Part shown: one piece after another, positions 14,071 to 24,890 of the stretch
How positions within the stretch are numbered: position 1 is the stretch's first letter
How the letters are laid out: every line of letters begins with the position of its first letter
Assembly: GCA_003971905.1 (NCBI GenBank)
Contig: RSEE01000030.1
Location: 382,001 to 446,000 of the forward strand
DNA from: Moniliella sp. 'wahieum'
Lineage: Eukaryota > Basidiomycota > Moniliellomycetes > Moniliellales > Moniliellaceae
Direction of reading: 5' to 3'
Length of the DNA: 64,000 nucleotides
Program-made: the position numbers and the translations under genes
Notes under the pieces: generated by a model
What the model was told of the DNA's origin: nothing
Databases searched by the model: none
The model's input: the letters and a program-made list of their open reading frames with translations, nothing else

Positions 14071-15387
14071 ACAGGACAGATGCGGCTTTTCGGGACACGG
14101 TGTTGTGCTTGTCTTCGTGATCAATACTATACTTGTCCTACTAGATGGATGAAGCTGAAGAACGGTGAACTGATATGATCCACCAGTCAAATCGCATTTC
14201 TTGCATCGCACGTACTACGCTCGCCGTCCGAGTCATCAGCTTGCAGCGCTGGGATCTGTATCTGAACAAGAGGGGCAGGGTACCTGGTCAGCTTACGCCT
14301 AATTTAACGTAGTAGTGTAGCGTGTATTCCACAATCTGCTCGTGACCGCCCCCCCCCGGTGGGTCCTCGAGGGCACATGATCGCATCCCCCACCTTCTTG
14401 GAGTCGATCACGAAACGGTGCGGAATCCGCATCCTGTGGCTACAATCCGCCTGGGGCGCAGGCGCGTCGCGAACAGTCGAGCGTACGCATGGATAGGATG
14501 CACGAGAGAGACCGAGGAGAGAAGGAACACTGGTGAATGGAATGTCGACTATAGTACCTGTAGTCCTCCCATCAATCAACCAATCAAAGTTCTCCACACC
14601 CATACCCCAATCGAATCGGAGCACCGTCGGCTCGAGACGCCCAGTCCCAGCCGCAGCGCACGCCGGCTCGTCGAGGACCATGATGCATGAGGAGTCAAGT
14701 GGCTAGAGACTGCGTTGCCCGTGACGGTTTGTTCTGCTAGCAATGCCTGGGCTATTCTCTTGCTCGCCCGCGGCGGAGCGTGAGTGGTTAAGGAATGGCC
14801 TGTCGCTGGGGTGCACGGCTGGCAGTCAGCGTGGTAGGAGGGAGTAATGTGGACTCAGAGGAGTACTCAGACCAAGTACCGATGCACCGATGCAGATGCA
14901 TAGGGTTGAACGTTGGTTGAACGTTGAACGTTAAACGTTAAATTTTAAACGTTAACCGGTAACCCTATCCGGCCGCCGGGGGTTTGCCACCCTGGCACTG
15001 AGCGTCAGCGGCGTGGGGCGGGGCAGGGGGCGAGTGTAGCAGCCCAGCTGAGCTCAGCGCTCGGCTGCTCACTGAGCGTTTTTTGTGTGACGGGTGACGG
15101 GTGACGCATGAGGTGGACAACGCCACCCGCTTAGCGGAGCGCTTACTCGCTTACGCAAGCAGCCGGGCAGGCGCGGGCGCATGCGTGGCCGCGCGCCCCA
15201 CTCGTCTACACTGGCTCCCCGCCGCCTGCTGCTGCGTCGGCTGGCCGACGTGTCGCCCCGCCGCCTTGCCTCCGCCTCGCCTCTGCCCCACCACTCGTGC
15301 TGCCTCTGCCCGCTGCCCGTCTCCCCTGCTGGTGCGTCCCGCCCCCGCTCCCTGTCCGCTGCCCCGCTGACCCTCCGTCTGCCAGCC
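14071..15387. other. Intergenic: ADE2 3' region and 14-3-3 promoter
   Basis: No gene supported; a 126-codon minus-strand frame at 14304-14681 has no protein features. Contains the AACGTT array listed separately, an AGTACT word near 14862, and a GC-rich segment with GTGACGGGTGACGGGTGACGC near 15090. Confidence 0.5.
14905..14967. repeat. AACGTT array followed by AACCCTA
   Basis: Reiterated GTTGAACGTTGAACGTTAAACGTT words, built on the palindrome AACGTT, pass into TTAACCGGTTAA-like sequence and end with AACCCTA at 14961-14967. Similar arrays lie at 21043-21132, 34470-34502 and 34882-34936. Confidence 0.8.
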
Positions 15388-16186
15388 ATGTCCGCCCCCG
15401 CGAAGACTCTGTCTACCTCGCCAAGCTCGCCGAGCAGGCGGAGCGCTACGATGAGATGGTCGAGCAGATGAAGGCCGTTGCCTCCACCGACCAGGAACTC
15501 ACCGTCGAGGAGCGCAACCTCCTCTCGGTTGCCTACAAGAACGTCATTGGTGCCCGCCGTGCCTCGTGGCGCATTGCCTCCTCCATCGAGCAGAAGGAGG
15601 AGAGCAAGGGCAACGAGCACCACGTCGCCATGATCAAGACCTACCGCGAGAAGATCGAGGCTGAGCTGGCCAAGATCTGCGAGGACATTCTTGCTGTGCT
15701 CGACAAGCACCTCATCCCCTCGGCCCAGTCGGGCGAGAGCAAAGTCTTCTACCACAAGATGAAGGGCGACTACTACCGCTACCTTGCCGAGTTTGCCACG
15801 GGCGAGCGGAGGAAGGAAGCGGCCGACAAGTCGCTGGAGGCCTACCAAGCTGCCTCGGACGTTGCCGTGACCGACTTGCCGCCCACCCACCCCATCCCCT
15901 CGGCCTGGCTCTCAACTTCTCGGTGTTCTACTATGAGATTCTCAACTCGCCCGATCGCGCCTGCCACCTTGCCAAGCAGGCGTTTGATGATGCCATTGCC
16001 GAGCTCGACACGCTGTCGGAGGAGTCCTACAAGGACTCGACGCTCATCATGCAGCTCTTGCGCGACAACCTTACCCTCTGGACTTCGGACATGCAGAGAA
16101 CGAGCAGCGGGCGCCCGAAGCTGAGGCCGCTCCTGCGCCAGAGGCCTCTGCCCCTGAAGAGGCACCCAGCCCAGGAGACGGCCTAA
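15388..16186 (+). CDS. 14-3-3 protein
   Basis: A dimeric phosphoserine/threonine adaptor (BMH1/rad24 family) in cytosol and nucleus. The ATG at 15388 gives MSAP, then after one lost C (six to five) [20 protein letters not shown]. Hallmarks are [36 protein letters not shown], the phosphopeptide-groove residues in [36 protein letters not shown] and [21 protein letters not shown]. About 250 residues, the usual length. Frame breaks lie near 15400, 15894 (Arg of HPIRLGLALN) and 16096 (CAGGAG to CAGAG). The C-terminal tail is therefore uncertain: the acidic frame ([17 protein letters not shown]) fits 14-3-3 tails best, while the stop at 16184-16186 is in another frame. Confidence 0.94.
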
Positions 16187-17908
16187 GGCCTCCGTTCATG
16201 CATCCTTTTTTCCTGCTTGATAACGGATCTGGCCGGCATGCACCTTTCTTCACCTTCTCTTTTCCCTCTTGGCCGCAGTGGGGGCGGGTGCACAGCCGCC
16301 CGTTCCTGGCCCCCTTGACCTCACTCTCCTGATCCTGTTGCTACAAAGCCACTTGTTTGTGTGTGTGTCCGTGTGTTTTTTTTTCTAGTCCTCCTTTGGG
16401 TTTTTGCCAGCCTCGTTCCTCATGTGTCTCTCTGGATGAAAATCGGTGAGCATGGGAACCACTCGAGCCATCCAGACCAGCCCGCCAGGATTGATTGTGC
16501 TGCTTCCCTAGCCACGGACCCACCCCCATCCTTACCCCCCGCCCCTTCTCAGTCTTCATAGTTATCAGCTCCCATTCGCCATCCCGTCGTGAACTCCGAT
16601 GGCTCATAGATCTACCACTTCGCGCCGCTTGGTGCGGCCGTGCGGCCTAGCGCGACGCGCCGTTCGATAAAGCCATCGCCTGGACTCCAAAAACCCGCAA
16701 GTCGAGGCTACCATCTTGGAGGGGAAGTAGAGCCAGGCAGTCGCAAAAGGGGGTGGGGGGGGGCGAGAGTGGATGCGGACCAAATATCCAAGCACGTAAC
16801 GACAGAGGGCCAGCATGACATGACTATAGTAGTAGGACAAACCAGCCCGAACCCGCACGAACAGCATGAACAATCACAGTACGAACACTGGTCCTACCCC
16901 AGGCGTTCTGGCCCACACACTGCGGAGGGATACTACTGCCCTGGTGAGCAGCAAGGTTGCGTCGACGGGCGGTTGGCGCACTTGTCTGCTGGGGGTGTTG
17001 CTGTTCTGCCCGGACGGGAGGCGAGGATTGGTGCCCGTGCTCGGCCGTACTTGCCATGCCATCGGTAGCTGCACCCGGCCCCCAACGCCAGGGGGTCGTA
17101 CTACCGCCACGGCTATGGCTCCTTCTTGTGCCCGAGGGGTGCACTGTATGTGCTTTGCACAGTCAAGGTGGGGGATAGGCGCGGAGAGGGGGGCAGGAGA
17201 GAACGAGAAGATGGAGGGTGTTGCACCCGCAGCAAACGTCTGCATCAGGGTAAAACAAAAACAAAGGGCCGACATCAGGTACTGTATACGCACCCCTGCC
17301 AATCCAGAGCAAAGAGCTCCAGCTCCATCAAGGGGGAGAACCCCCCTCCTGCTCCCTAACGCTGTGCATGGGATGCCCGAGGGATCAAAGGGTGACCACC
17401 AAGGAAGGGTACTATATCCCACCCCGCACGACAAGCATCTCTTTGCATCTCTCCGTGCCGGTTCCACGCGCTCGCATCTACCTTCCTCGTGCCTCGGGAT
17501 CGCTATGGCCAAACGTCCCACGCTCAACAATAGCAATGTCCAGCGCTCAGTGCTCAGCTCGGCGCTCACGAACGAGGGCCCAGCAAAACGAGCTCCTATC
17601 TTAACGGTCCATAGTAGCCAGTGTGGTTGTCGCAGGCCCATATGCATTACAAGGAGACGGTGAGGTGTGGGCGGAGGACGGGGTAAGGGTAGCGGTAGAT
17701 CTTAGATCTACATCGTACTAGGAGAAGGAAAGAGCTCGTGTAAAAAGCGGCGGGGGTCAAGCTCAAGACTGCGGGCCGGGACGGGGACAGGGACAAGCAA
17801 AAAGAATAAGGCGGGACCAAAGGGAAAGGGAGACAACATAGGGCCCAACCGAGTCCCAAAGGGAAACTCGGTTGGTCTGCAAGCTCGGCACTCAACGGTC
17901 CAACGTGC
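16187..17908. other. Intergenic between convergent 14-3-3 and PIN4-like genes
   Basis: 3' UTR-like T/C-rich sequence to about 16560, then mixed sequence with long open frames on both strands (about 16870-17660) whose translations show no domain or conserved pattern. I see nothing else I can support. Confidence 0.45.
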
Positions 17909-19496
17909 TCAGCACGCAGGCCCAGCCAGCAAGAAGACGAACAAAACCGGAATAAGAACTGTCTGCGATCGCGGGTAAAAAAATGGTGGGATCAAGATCG
18001 AGAACAGAACAGGAAAGAAAACAGGAACAAAAACAAGAGCAGGAGGAGCGTATCGTGGGTCGTTGGCAGGGTGGGCGTCATGGGGGGTATGGGACGAAAC
18101 GGGCAAGGTGGGCGGGCCAGGAGATCGGCGCGGGGGACGGTACATGCCCAAGGACAGATCTCCCATGGGCAACGCGATGGGATTGATCATACTGCGGTGC
18201 GGATGATGATGACTTGCGCTGCTCCGCCCCAACACATTGTAGGAGCGCATCGAGGCCAATCGGGCTTGCGTGCTGAGCATCTCGGGCACCTGGGGCAGCG
18301 GATCGGGGGTTGTGCGGACCCGCGGGGACAGCTCGTCCGAGTCCCTTGACTGTTCAAAGCAAATGGCAGGTCGGACCTATACAAAACGATCGGCTGGGTC
18401 AGTCCTACAGCACCAAGATAGCAAGTGCAATCAAGACAACGTACCAAAGCCAAAGGCTCTATCTTGCTCACTACCGCACACCGTTCTTCGCCCTGCCCGA
18501 TCGAGTAGTGGTACAGACCAAGGCGCTGAGCGACGAGGTACACTTGGCGCCGTTCGGCCGGCGTGAGTGACTTGGAGAATGTCAATTCGTCCCGCAGTCG
18601 GTCGTCCCGAAACAGGAGAACACGGGAGTAAATGTCGAGCGTGATGGGGTTGTTGAGATTGAGTTCGTCCCGGGGTACCTTATCGCACGCGCTGGGGAAT
18701 TGCTCTGTTCCGATCAAAGGCGGGAAAAAGGTGCCGCTCATAGGAGTGGTAGGGGAGGCGACGCTGGCCGAAGAGGGTGTCGGAGGTGCCGAACCGTCCT
18801 GGACCGACGAGACGACCGACTGCAAACGACGATGCCGCTCGCGCTGCTTCTCGATCTGGAGCGATTGCATTCGCTTGAGTGCTTTGGCCTTCTCGATCCG
18901 CTCCCTTTCTCCCTGCTGCAGCACGCGTTTGTGCTCGGCGCGCAGCTTGCGACCGGAAACGTCAAACCCATTCAGAGCGGCCACCGCTTGGTCCGCGTCC
19001 TCGGCAGCATGGAAATTGGCAAAGGCCAGCCCACGGAACTGGCCTTGATCGTAGTGGTAGTTGAACGCATAGGGCAATGGCAGATCCAGCTCGGCCATCA
19101 ACGAAGTGAGAGCTTCCTGGGGCAAGCTAAAGGGGATGTTCTTAATCACGATCGCGTTGGGAATCACGTCGGTCGGCTCTGGAGCCGGAGGAAGGGGAGC
19201 GGAATAGGAAGGCGATGCCAGCTGCCCCAGTGTATTGGCGGAGACCCTTGGAGGCGGCTGGGGCAGGCCCGTTCGAGAGGGGTGCGGGGCGGGGGGGCGA
19301 CGTAGTTGGTGCGTGTCGGGGCCGGCGCCCACATCGAACCGCGGGAAGCGGGGGCGGTGGAAGGAGGAGAGGGGAACGCCGTCGCTGAAGATGGGGATGG
19401 GGCGGGGACGGGAGATGTACGAGACGGAGGCGAACCCGTCCGTGTGCTGCTGCTGCAGCGGGGGCCGAGGGAGGGAGAAAGACTGGGGGTGGACAT
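17909..19496 (-). CDS. RRM + R3H RNA-binding protein, PIN4-like
   Basis: The start is the ATG at 19496 (MSTP). Restoring one lost C in a C-run joins it to a frame reading QSFSLPRPPLQQQ and RPRPIPIFSDGVPLSS. An RRM follows (about 19165-18915): AIVIKNIPFSL as RNP2, FRGLAFANFHAAEDADQAV as RNP1, and LRAEHKRVL. Then comes a coiled, basic stretch and an R3H-type domain (about 18660-18450: ITLDIYSRVLLFRDD, LTPAERRQVYLVAQRLGL, HYSIGQGEER). The 68-bp intron 18377-18444 joins IEPLALV to RPAICFEQ. In yeast Pin4/Mdt1 acts in the DNA-damage response and mRNA regulation. The stop at 17909 is doubtful because the last roughly 50 residues are hydrophobic and look like read-through of a 3' UTR. Confidence 0.8.
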
Positions 19497-20031
19497 GAGG
19501 GGTCGGTAGAAGAGGGGAGGTCGTCGGCGTGGCCGTTGTCGTAGCTCGTGGAAGTCGTCGTGGTCGTAAAGGGGGGGGGGGGGGTAGGGAAGGGCAGGGC
19601 AGACGGCCACAGCAGCAGCAGCAGCAGCAGGATGGTGGTGGGCGAAAGCCAAAGGCAGGCTGGGCAGACAGGTGGTGAGTTTGGGAGTTGGAGCAGGATG
19701 GAGCCGATGCGCGGTGCACCGAATAAGCTTTTGCCTGTGGCCCTCAGGCCTCCGTGCCTCAGGACTGGGCCTCAGGGCCGCAGTGAATCAGCGCACCATG
19801 TCGACAGCGCGACGCAGCAGGAGCCGCACCGTGCGGACGCTCCCCCCGTGCGGGGGCAGGGGCTTGCTTGGCGGCGGCAGGGGGCGGTGTGGAAGCCCCT
19901 GGCGATTGCGTTCTGCCCTGTGACTGCCTGCTGCTGCCCCGATGCCGAATTCGCTGCTGCTGCTGCTCGGCTGCCCCACCCGCGGCGCTGCAGCGGGGCA
20001 GTCCCCCCAGCGCCCCCGCCCCTGGCATGGT

Positions 20032-20090
20032 CACCGAGTACTGACTACGCTGAGCGGTGACCGGTGAGTACCTGAGTACTCCGACTCAGT
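20032..20090. repeat. AGTACT / GGTGACC word cluster
   Basis: GAGTACTGACTACGCTGAG, GGTGACCGGTGAGTACC and TGAGTACTCCGACTCAG follow one another. Two AGTACT palindromes and an ACCGGT palindrome fall within 60 bases. A similar AGTACT/ACTGAGT cluster is at 20366-20395, and another at about 30678-30695. Confidence 0.6.
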
Positions 20091-21042
20091 CCGAAGCTTG
20101 AAGTATAGCTTGTCTCAGCGCCTCTCCGCCCTCGACCATCTCCGCCCCAAAGGGGCGGCCAAGGCGAACACTGCAATGATCGTGTCCTCAGGACTTGTAT
20201 ACACCCACCAGGACTCAGTACCAATACGGGTACGCTCAGTCTGGCCGCCTGATGGGTACGGGGCTGCGGCCTCCGTCTTCAGCTTGAGATGGCATTGACG
20301 GCGAACGTCGCGTTCTCCGCGGCCGTGGCACTGTTTTGTACCTTAAAAGGCTTGAAGCTATAGAGTACTGAGTACACAGAGTCCTGAGCTCAGGCGCTCA
20401 CGTCTCGGACTGAGCACCAGGTGCTGGGTAGCCCAATACTTGGGCCATGCAACGCCATGGTGCATGGACCGAGCGCCGAGGACCTGTTTGCAGGTCACCT
20501 GATCACCTGCATTGTCGATCCTGGATATACTACGGGCAGATGGGCCGACAGAGAATAGCAGAGCTGAGTCCCATATCCCAGCTGGCACAGAGGAAAAATG
20601 AGGGGAAAGGGCGGAGTAGGGCCTGAGCTGCAGTCCAGGGGGGGCACCAGGGCCTACCTGGGCCTATACTCGGACCTCTCAGAGCTCAACAGACGGAGAG
20701 TGCTAGTGTCGGTCCTGCTGAGCTTGCTCGGTGCTCCTGGCGATGGTCAGGTTGAGCCGGAGGCTAGGAGGGGGATGACCGATCGATGGTCAAGTTGAGA
20801 CTGGATATTGATGGATGAAGCCATGAAGTGGAGGCAAGCTTGAAGGAAGGAGAAGCTGCTGTCGAGAAAGAGTCGGCAGAGAGAAACGCAGTGGCGTGAC
20901 CTGGTGCGAGAATGTGGCATGCTGCCACGTGGCGCGCGCGTGACATCGTGTGATGTTGCATGTGATGTGCGATGTGCGATACAGGTGATGTTGAGGCACG
21001 CAGGCGGCGGTGGTGGCGTGTTGATACGTTGATACGGAGAGC

Positions 21043-21132
21043 GGGGAACGTGAACATTGAACGTTGAACATTGAACTTGAACGTTGAACGTTGAACTTCA
21101 ACATTGAACGTTCAGTTGAACCGTTGAAGTTG
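21043..21132. repeat. AACGTT / AACATT array
   Basis: About ten near-identical GAACGTT, GAACATT and GAACTT words in 90 bases, all in the form TTGAACNTTGAAC. It lies between divergent genes, about 800 bp upstream of the exchanger start. Confidence 0.85.
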
Positions 21133-21951
21133 GATGCGGTGGATGACGTTGGTGGTGGATGATGCTGATGGGTGATGCATGTGTGGCATGTGGCCAGGGA
21201 GATGCGTGGGGGCTGATCGAACTGATCGATGAGCGCAGGGCTGAGCAGGGGGTGACATGTGATGGGTGTGATGGGCGCCGATGGATGGCGCGTGGGCGGT
21301 GGATACACGACCCAGGCAGGGCTGGCCCAGGTGGCCCAGGCACCGCAGATAGCAGCGCCCGCCAGCAGCCAGGCAGGCCACCCACGCGGCCGCAAGCACG
21401 GCATGTCCGGCATGGCATGGCCCTCGGGCTTTCTGCTCTCAGCCATCGGCCACCGGCCACCTGCATGCTGCCCTGCCCCCTGCTGCGCAACTGCGGCCTG
21501 CTGCCCCTCTTCCTGCCAGCCAATGCAAGGGCCATTCCCAGCCCACCCCCCCCGCACTTGCGCAGTGCAACCGTCCGTGCTCGCACTCAGCCAGGCGCGC
21601 TGGCGAGCGCCCACCGAAGCGAGCGACCCGGCGCAGCGCAGAGCTGCGGCCACGCGGCTGCGGCCCACTAGCACTGCGCCCGACGCTGAGGCTGAGCGCT
21701 GACTAGCTGACTGACTAGACTGCAGCGCACGCTGGCTCGCGCCCCCGCCTTCTCGTGCCTCGCTGGGCACCAGGCGCATCACTCTCTCCCCGTCACGCGT
21801 CACACCACCCTGCCCTCGCCCGCCACCATCTTCCCCATCCGCTTGCCTCCCTCCTCCTTCCTGCTGCTGCTGCTGCTGCCGCCTCTGCCCCTTCCCCCCC
21901 GCCCGCCCGCCCCCCCCCCATCCGGCACCATGCCGCTGCCTGCGCTTGCGG

Positions 21952-23539
21952 ATGTCTTCCACCGCAGCCGCCCTGCCCGCCATGCCACTGCCGACCCAAC
22001 AAACCGATGTCGAGAACCATGCTGCCGCCTCTCCCGCCATCCCCGTTCCCGCGCTCGGCAGCAACAACCCGTACCACCACATCGCCTCTCCACCTCTGTG
22101 CCCGCCGGTGCTTCTGACCTCCCCGCCCCCACCCGCCACCCCACGGCGACAGCATCTTGGCCAGCCACCGCTTGGGTCGCACTGTCACCGAGCTCCTCAC
22201 CCCCGATCGCCCCATCGCCCCTCCCCCTGGCCATTGGGACAGCATCAAGCACGTCATCTTCAGTAGCTGGCTCAACCTCCTCCTCCTTTGCATCCCCATC
22301 TCTTGGGCCCTCCACTTTGTCTTTGACTCCCAGGACAAGGGCTGCCGGATACCGACTCGACAAAAGAACCATGGCATCGCTGTCTTTGTCGTTTCTTTTT
22401 TGGCCATCATACCCCTGGCACAGCTCTTGTCGTTTGGCACCGAGGAGATTGCCTCCGGGTTGGTGACACACTTGGTGGTTTGATCAACGCCACCCTTGGC
22501 AACGCTGTTGAACTCATCACGGCCATCATTGCCCTATTCAGTGCCAGCTGGGCATTGTCCAAACATCGCTCGTGGGAAGTGTGTTGTCGAACCTGCTCCT
22601 TGTACTGGGTATGTGCTTCTTTGCCGGTGGCATCAAGTACAAAGAGCAACGCTTCCACTCCACCGCCGCCCAGCTCAACTCGAGTCTGCTTGTCATGGCT
22701 ACCCTCTCCGTCCTAACTCCAGCTGGGTACCATGCCATCTTAGGCCCAACATCCCCGATCCCTCTGAACGCCCCAAGGTACTGCAGTTTTCTCGTGGCGT
22801 CAGCGTAATTCTCCTTACCGTCTACATTGCCTACCTCTTTTTCACCCTCTCTTCGCACAAGTACATGTTCGAAGCGGGCTTCTCCCCTGAACCGATTCGA
22901 CGCTCGTCGGTTCCGATATACCGTCCAAAAAAATCGTCGAGGGAGAAGGTGAGTCGCACGCTCACACGCCCCGCTCGCTTCTGTCATGCATGACCCAGGC
23001 GAGGACGAGGACGAGGAGACGCCCAAATATCCGCTTGGGTTGCATTCGGCACACTCTGCGTTTCAACAGCCTTGGTGGGAGTAACGTGCGAGTGGCTCGT
23101 CGACTCAATCGATGCGGTGGCTGCGTCCGGCGCTCCCGCACCTGGATTGGGCTCATCATTCTGCCCATCGTTTCGAACGCGACGGAACATGTGACCGCCG
23201 TGACTGTGGCAGTCAAAAACAAAATGGACCTCTCCATGGGCGTGGCCGTTGGTTCCTCGATCCAGATCTCCATTTTCGTCATCCCTCTGTGTGTGGTGAT
23301 TGCATGGTGCGGGGACAAACCTCTGAGTCTTTTCTTTGATCCCTTTGTTTCCATCTTCCTCTTCCTCTCGGTTCTGATTGTCAACTCGGCCATTTCGGAC
23401 GGAAGGGCGAATTGGTTATCGGGGTACATCCTCATGTGCCTGGGTCATTGCCGCGGTCGTCTTTTGGTATGTACCCGACAACACGGATAATTATGGACTC
23501 TTTCCCGACTCGGGCCCTTTGTCGGTGTGCCACCACTAG
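21952..23539 (+). CDS. VCX1: Vacuolar calcium/proton exchanger (CAX family)
   Basis: Moves Ca2+ into the vacuole in exchange for protons. I prefer the ATG at 21952 (MSSTAAALPAMPLP) over 21930, whose frame degenerates. After a polar N-terminus come DSIKHVIFSSWLNLLLLCIPI (TM1), IAVFVVSFLAIIPLAQLLSF (TM2), the first alpha-repeat GGLINATLGNAVELITAI (about 22478) and VGSVLSNLLLVLGMCFFAGG. A short acidic loop (EDEDEE) precedes TM7, as is usual in this family. The second alpha-repeat is ILPIVSNATEHVTAVTVAV (about 23160), with MGVAVGSSIQISIFVIPL after it; the gene ends FPDSGPLSVCHH. Intron 22949-22998 (50 bp). Frame breaks near 22120, 22480, 22560, 22765, 23025, 23145 and 23445 are all compatible with single-base losses. 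Confidence 0.9.
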
Positions 23540-24890
23540 CGCCCTCGGAATAACTCCCGCGCTGGTGTGCTATTCTTCAAGGACAATTTCTTCAATGGAC
23601 ACTGGTGGTGGGTGGATTCCCCTCCTTTGGAGGCCCACCTCTCCCTCCCTCTCTTTCGTCTGGTGGAAACTTCGCTTGCATTTGTTCTTACCCTTGCGTT
23701 TCCATACGCCCCTCTTCTGCGGACCTTTCTTATCTGTAATTGTACATTTCCCTCTCTCTCTCGTTTTCTGCATCTGCCCTCGGTGCACAAACAGAAGACG
23801 ATCTATACCTACTCTGCTGCATTGCTCCTTTCCTGGCAAATGCAACGAACAAGGTGAGGGGCACATATGCCGTTTCTTCACCTTCCTTGGGTCATACGGT
23901 CATTATGCATGCATTATGCGTTTTCACATCAAAGCGTGCACATATCCCCTTTCCGCGCCTCAGACTCATACACCGTAAGCCTCAGGACGATTGCGCGCCG
24001 GGACAAGGATCTCTGCCCCTTGATCCGAATGCATAATCCATGGCCCACAGATGAAAATGGGAGGCGCGTTTCCCGGCGTATATACGGTTTTATGTCGCCG
24101 GTAGGGGGAGTGATGTAGCGTGGCAGTTGGCACAAGGTAACGGAAACCCAGGAGTGCACAGGCGCACGGACCAAAAGCCAAGAAGTAGGAGGGCCGTTGA
24201 ATGTTGAACAGGCCAGGTCTGGGTTGGAGGAAGCTGGAGGGCGTACATACATATCAGCTGCAGGCCTGCAATCATGGATCAGATCTCAGATCTAGGGCCT
24301 CGGCCTGCTTCGGTCTGCTTGGTTCTGTGAAAGAAACGAGACGGTGTAGTACGCCTTTTTGGACGAGGCCGACGAGGCCATGAGAGTGGGGCAAAAAGCA
24401 TCGCCGGCAAAGCTTAACTACGCGGTGGGGGGTGGTGAGAGGTACTGAGAGGCACTGAGAGGCACTGGGGCCGAGGCCTGAGGGAGGCCTCTGCGAATTG
24501 GAATGGGCACGCCGCGCCCCCCGGTTGGTATTACTTACAACTGGGGCAGCCGAGTGTGTGCCCCCCAAACAGAAGAGAGAGTCAGCTGACTTGGTCTCTT
24601 TCATTCACGCCAAGTCGCAAGTGTGAGCCAATTATTGATTACCCCGCCCGCATTCAGAAAAAGTGGCGCTTTTGGGACCGCACTAGTGGGGTGTCCTTAT
24701 GTCCTTTGGCGTTAGGCCTGTGCGGCGGGTGACCCCCGTCGGTTACCCCGCCTTGGAGATTGAATATTGAGCTCGCTGTGGCGTTTAATGTTTTTAATCC
24801 CCACACCCCGCTCATCACGTCCTCCTTCACCACTACCCACACACACCACTACCCATCACCATCACCAGCAATACCCCTTTCCCACACCGC
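23540..24890. other. Intergenic
   Basis: No gene supported. T/C-rich on plus to about 23860, then mixed. A short stretch near 24200-24220 reads GTTGAATGTTGAACAGG, a weak relative of the AACGTT arrays. A run of ACTGAGAGGCACTGAGAGG direct repeats lies near 24440-24470. Confidence 0.45.

Larger units (their letters stand above)
19497..21951. other. Divergent promoter region between PIN4-like and VCX1-like genes
   Basis: No gene supported. Features are a (CAG)n-type run at about 19612-19633, AGTACT-rich stretches near 20040-20090 and 20366-20395, GTGACCGGTGA near 20056, the AACGTT/AACATT array at 21043-21132, and a (CTG)n run near 21861. A 449-codon minus-strand frame across 20790-22139 is compositional. 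Confidence 0.5.

Noticed and set aside
14941-14970. AACCCTA as part of a telomere-like repeat
   Set aside because: A single copy inside an AACGTT array; no tandem telomeric repetition.
16620-16730. tRNA-Trp-like string with CTCCAAA and a TCGA
   Set aside because: The anticodon stem does not pair, and no acceptor stem or standard GGTTCGANTCC T-arm can be formed.
20790-22139. 449-codon minus-strand frame
   Set aside because: Gly/Ala/Ser-rich low complexity running over the AACGTT array and into the exchanger gene; compositional.
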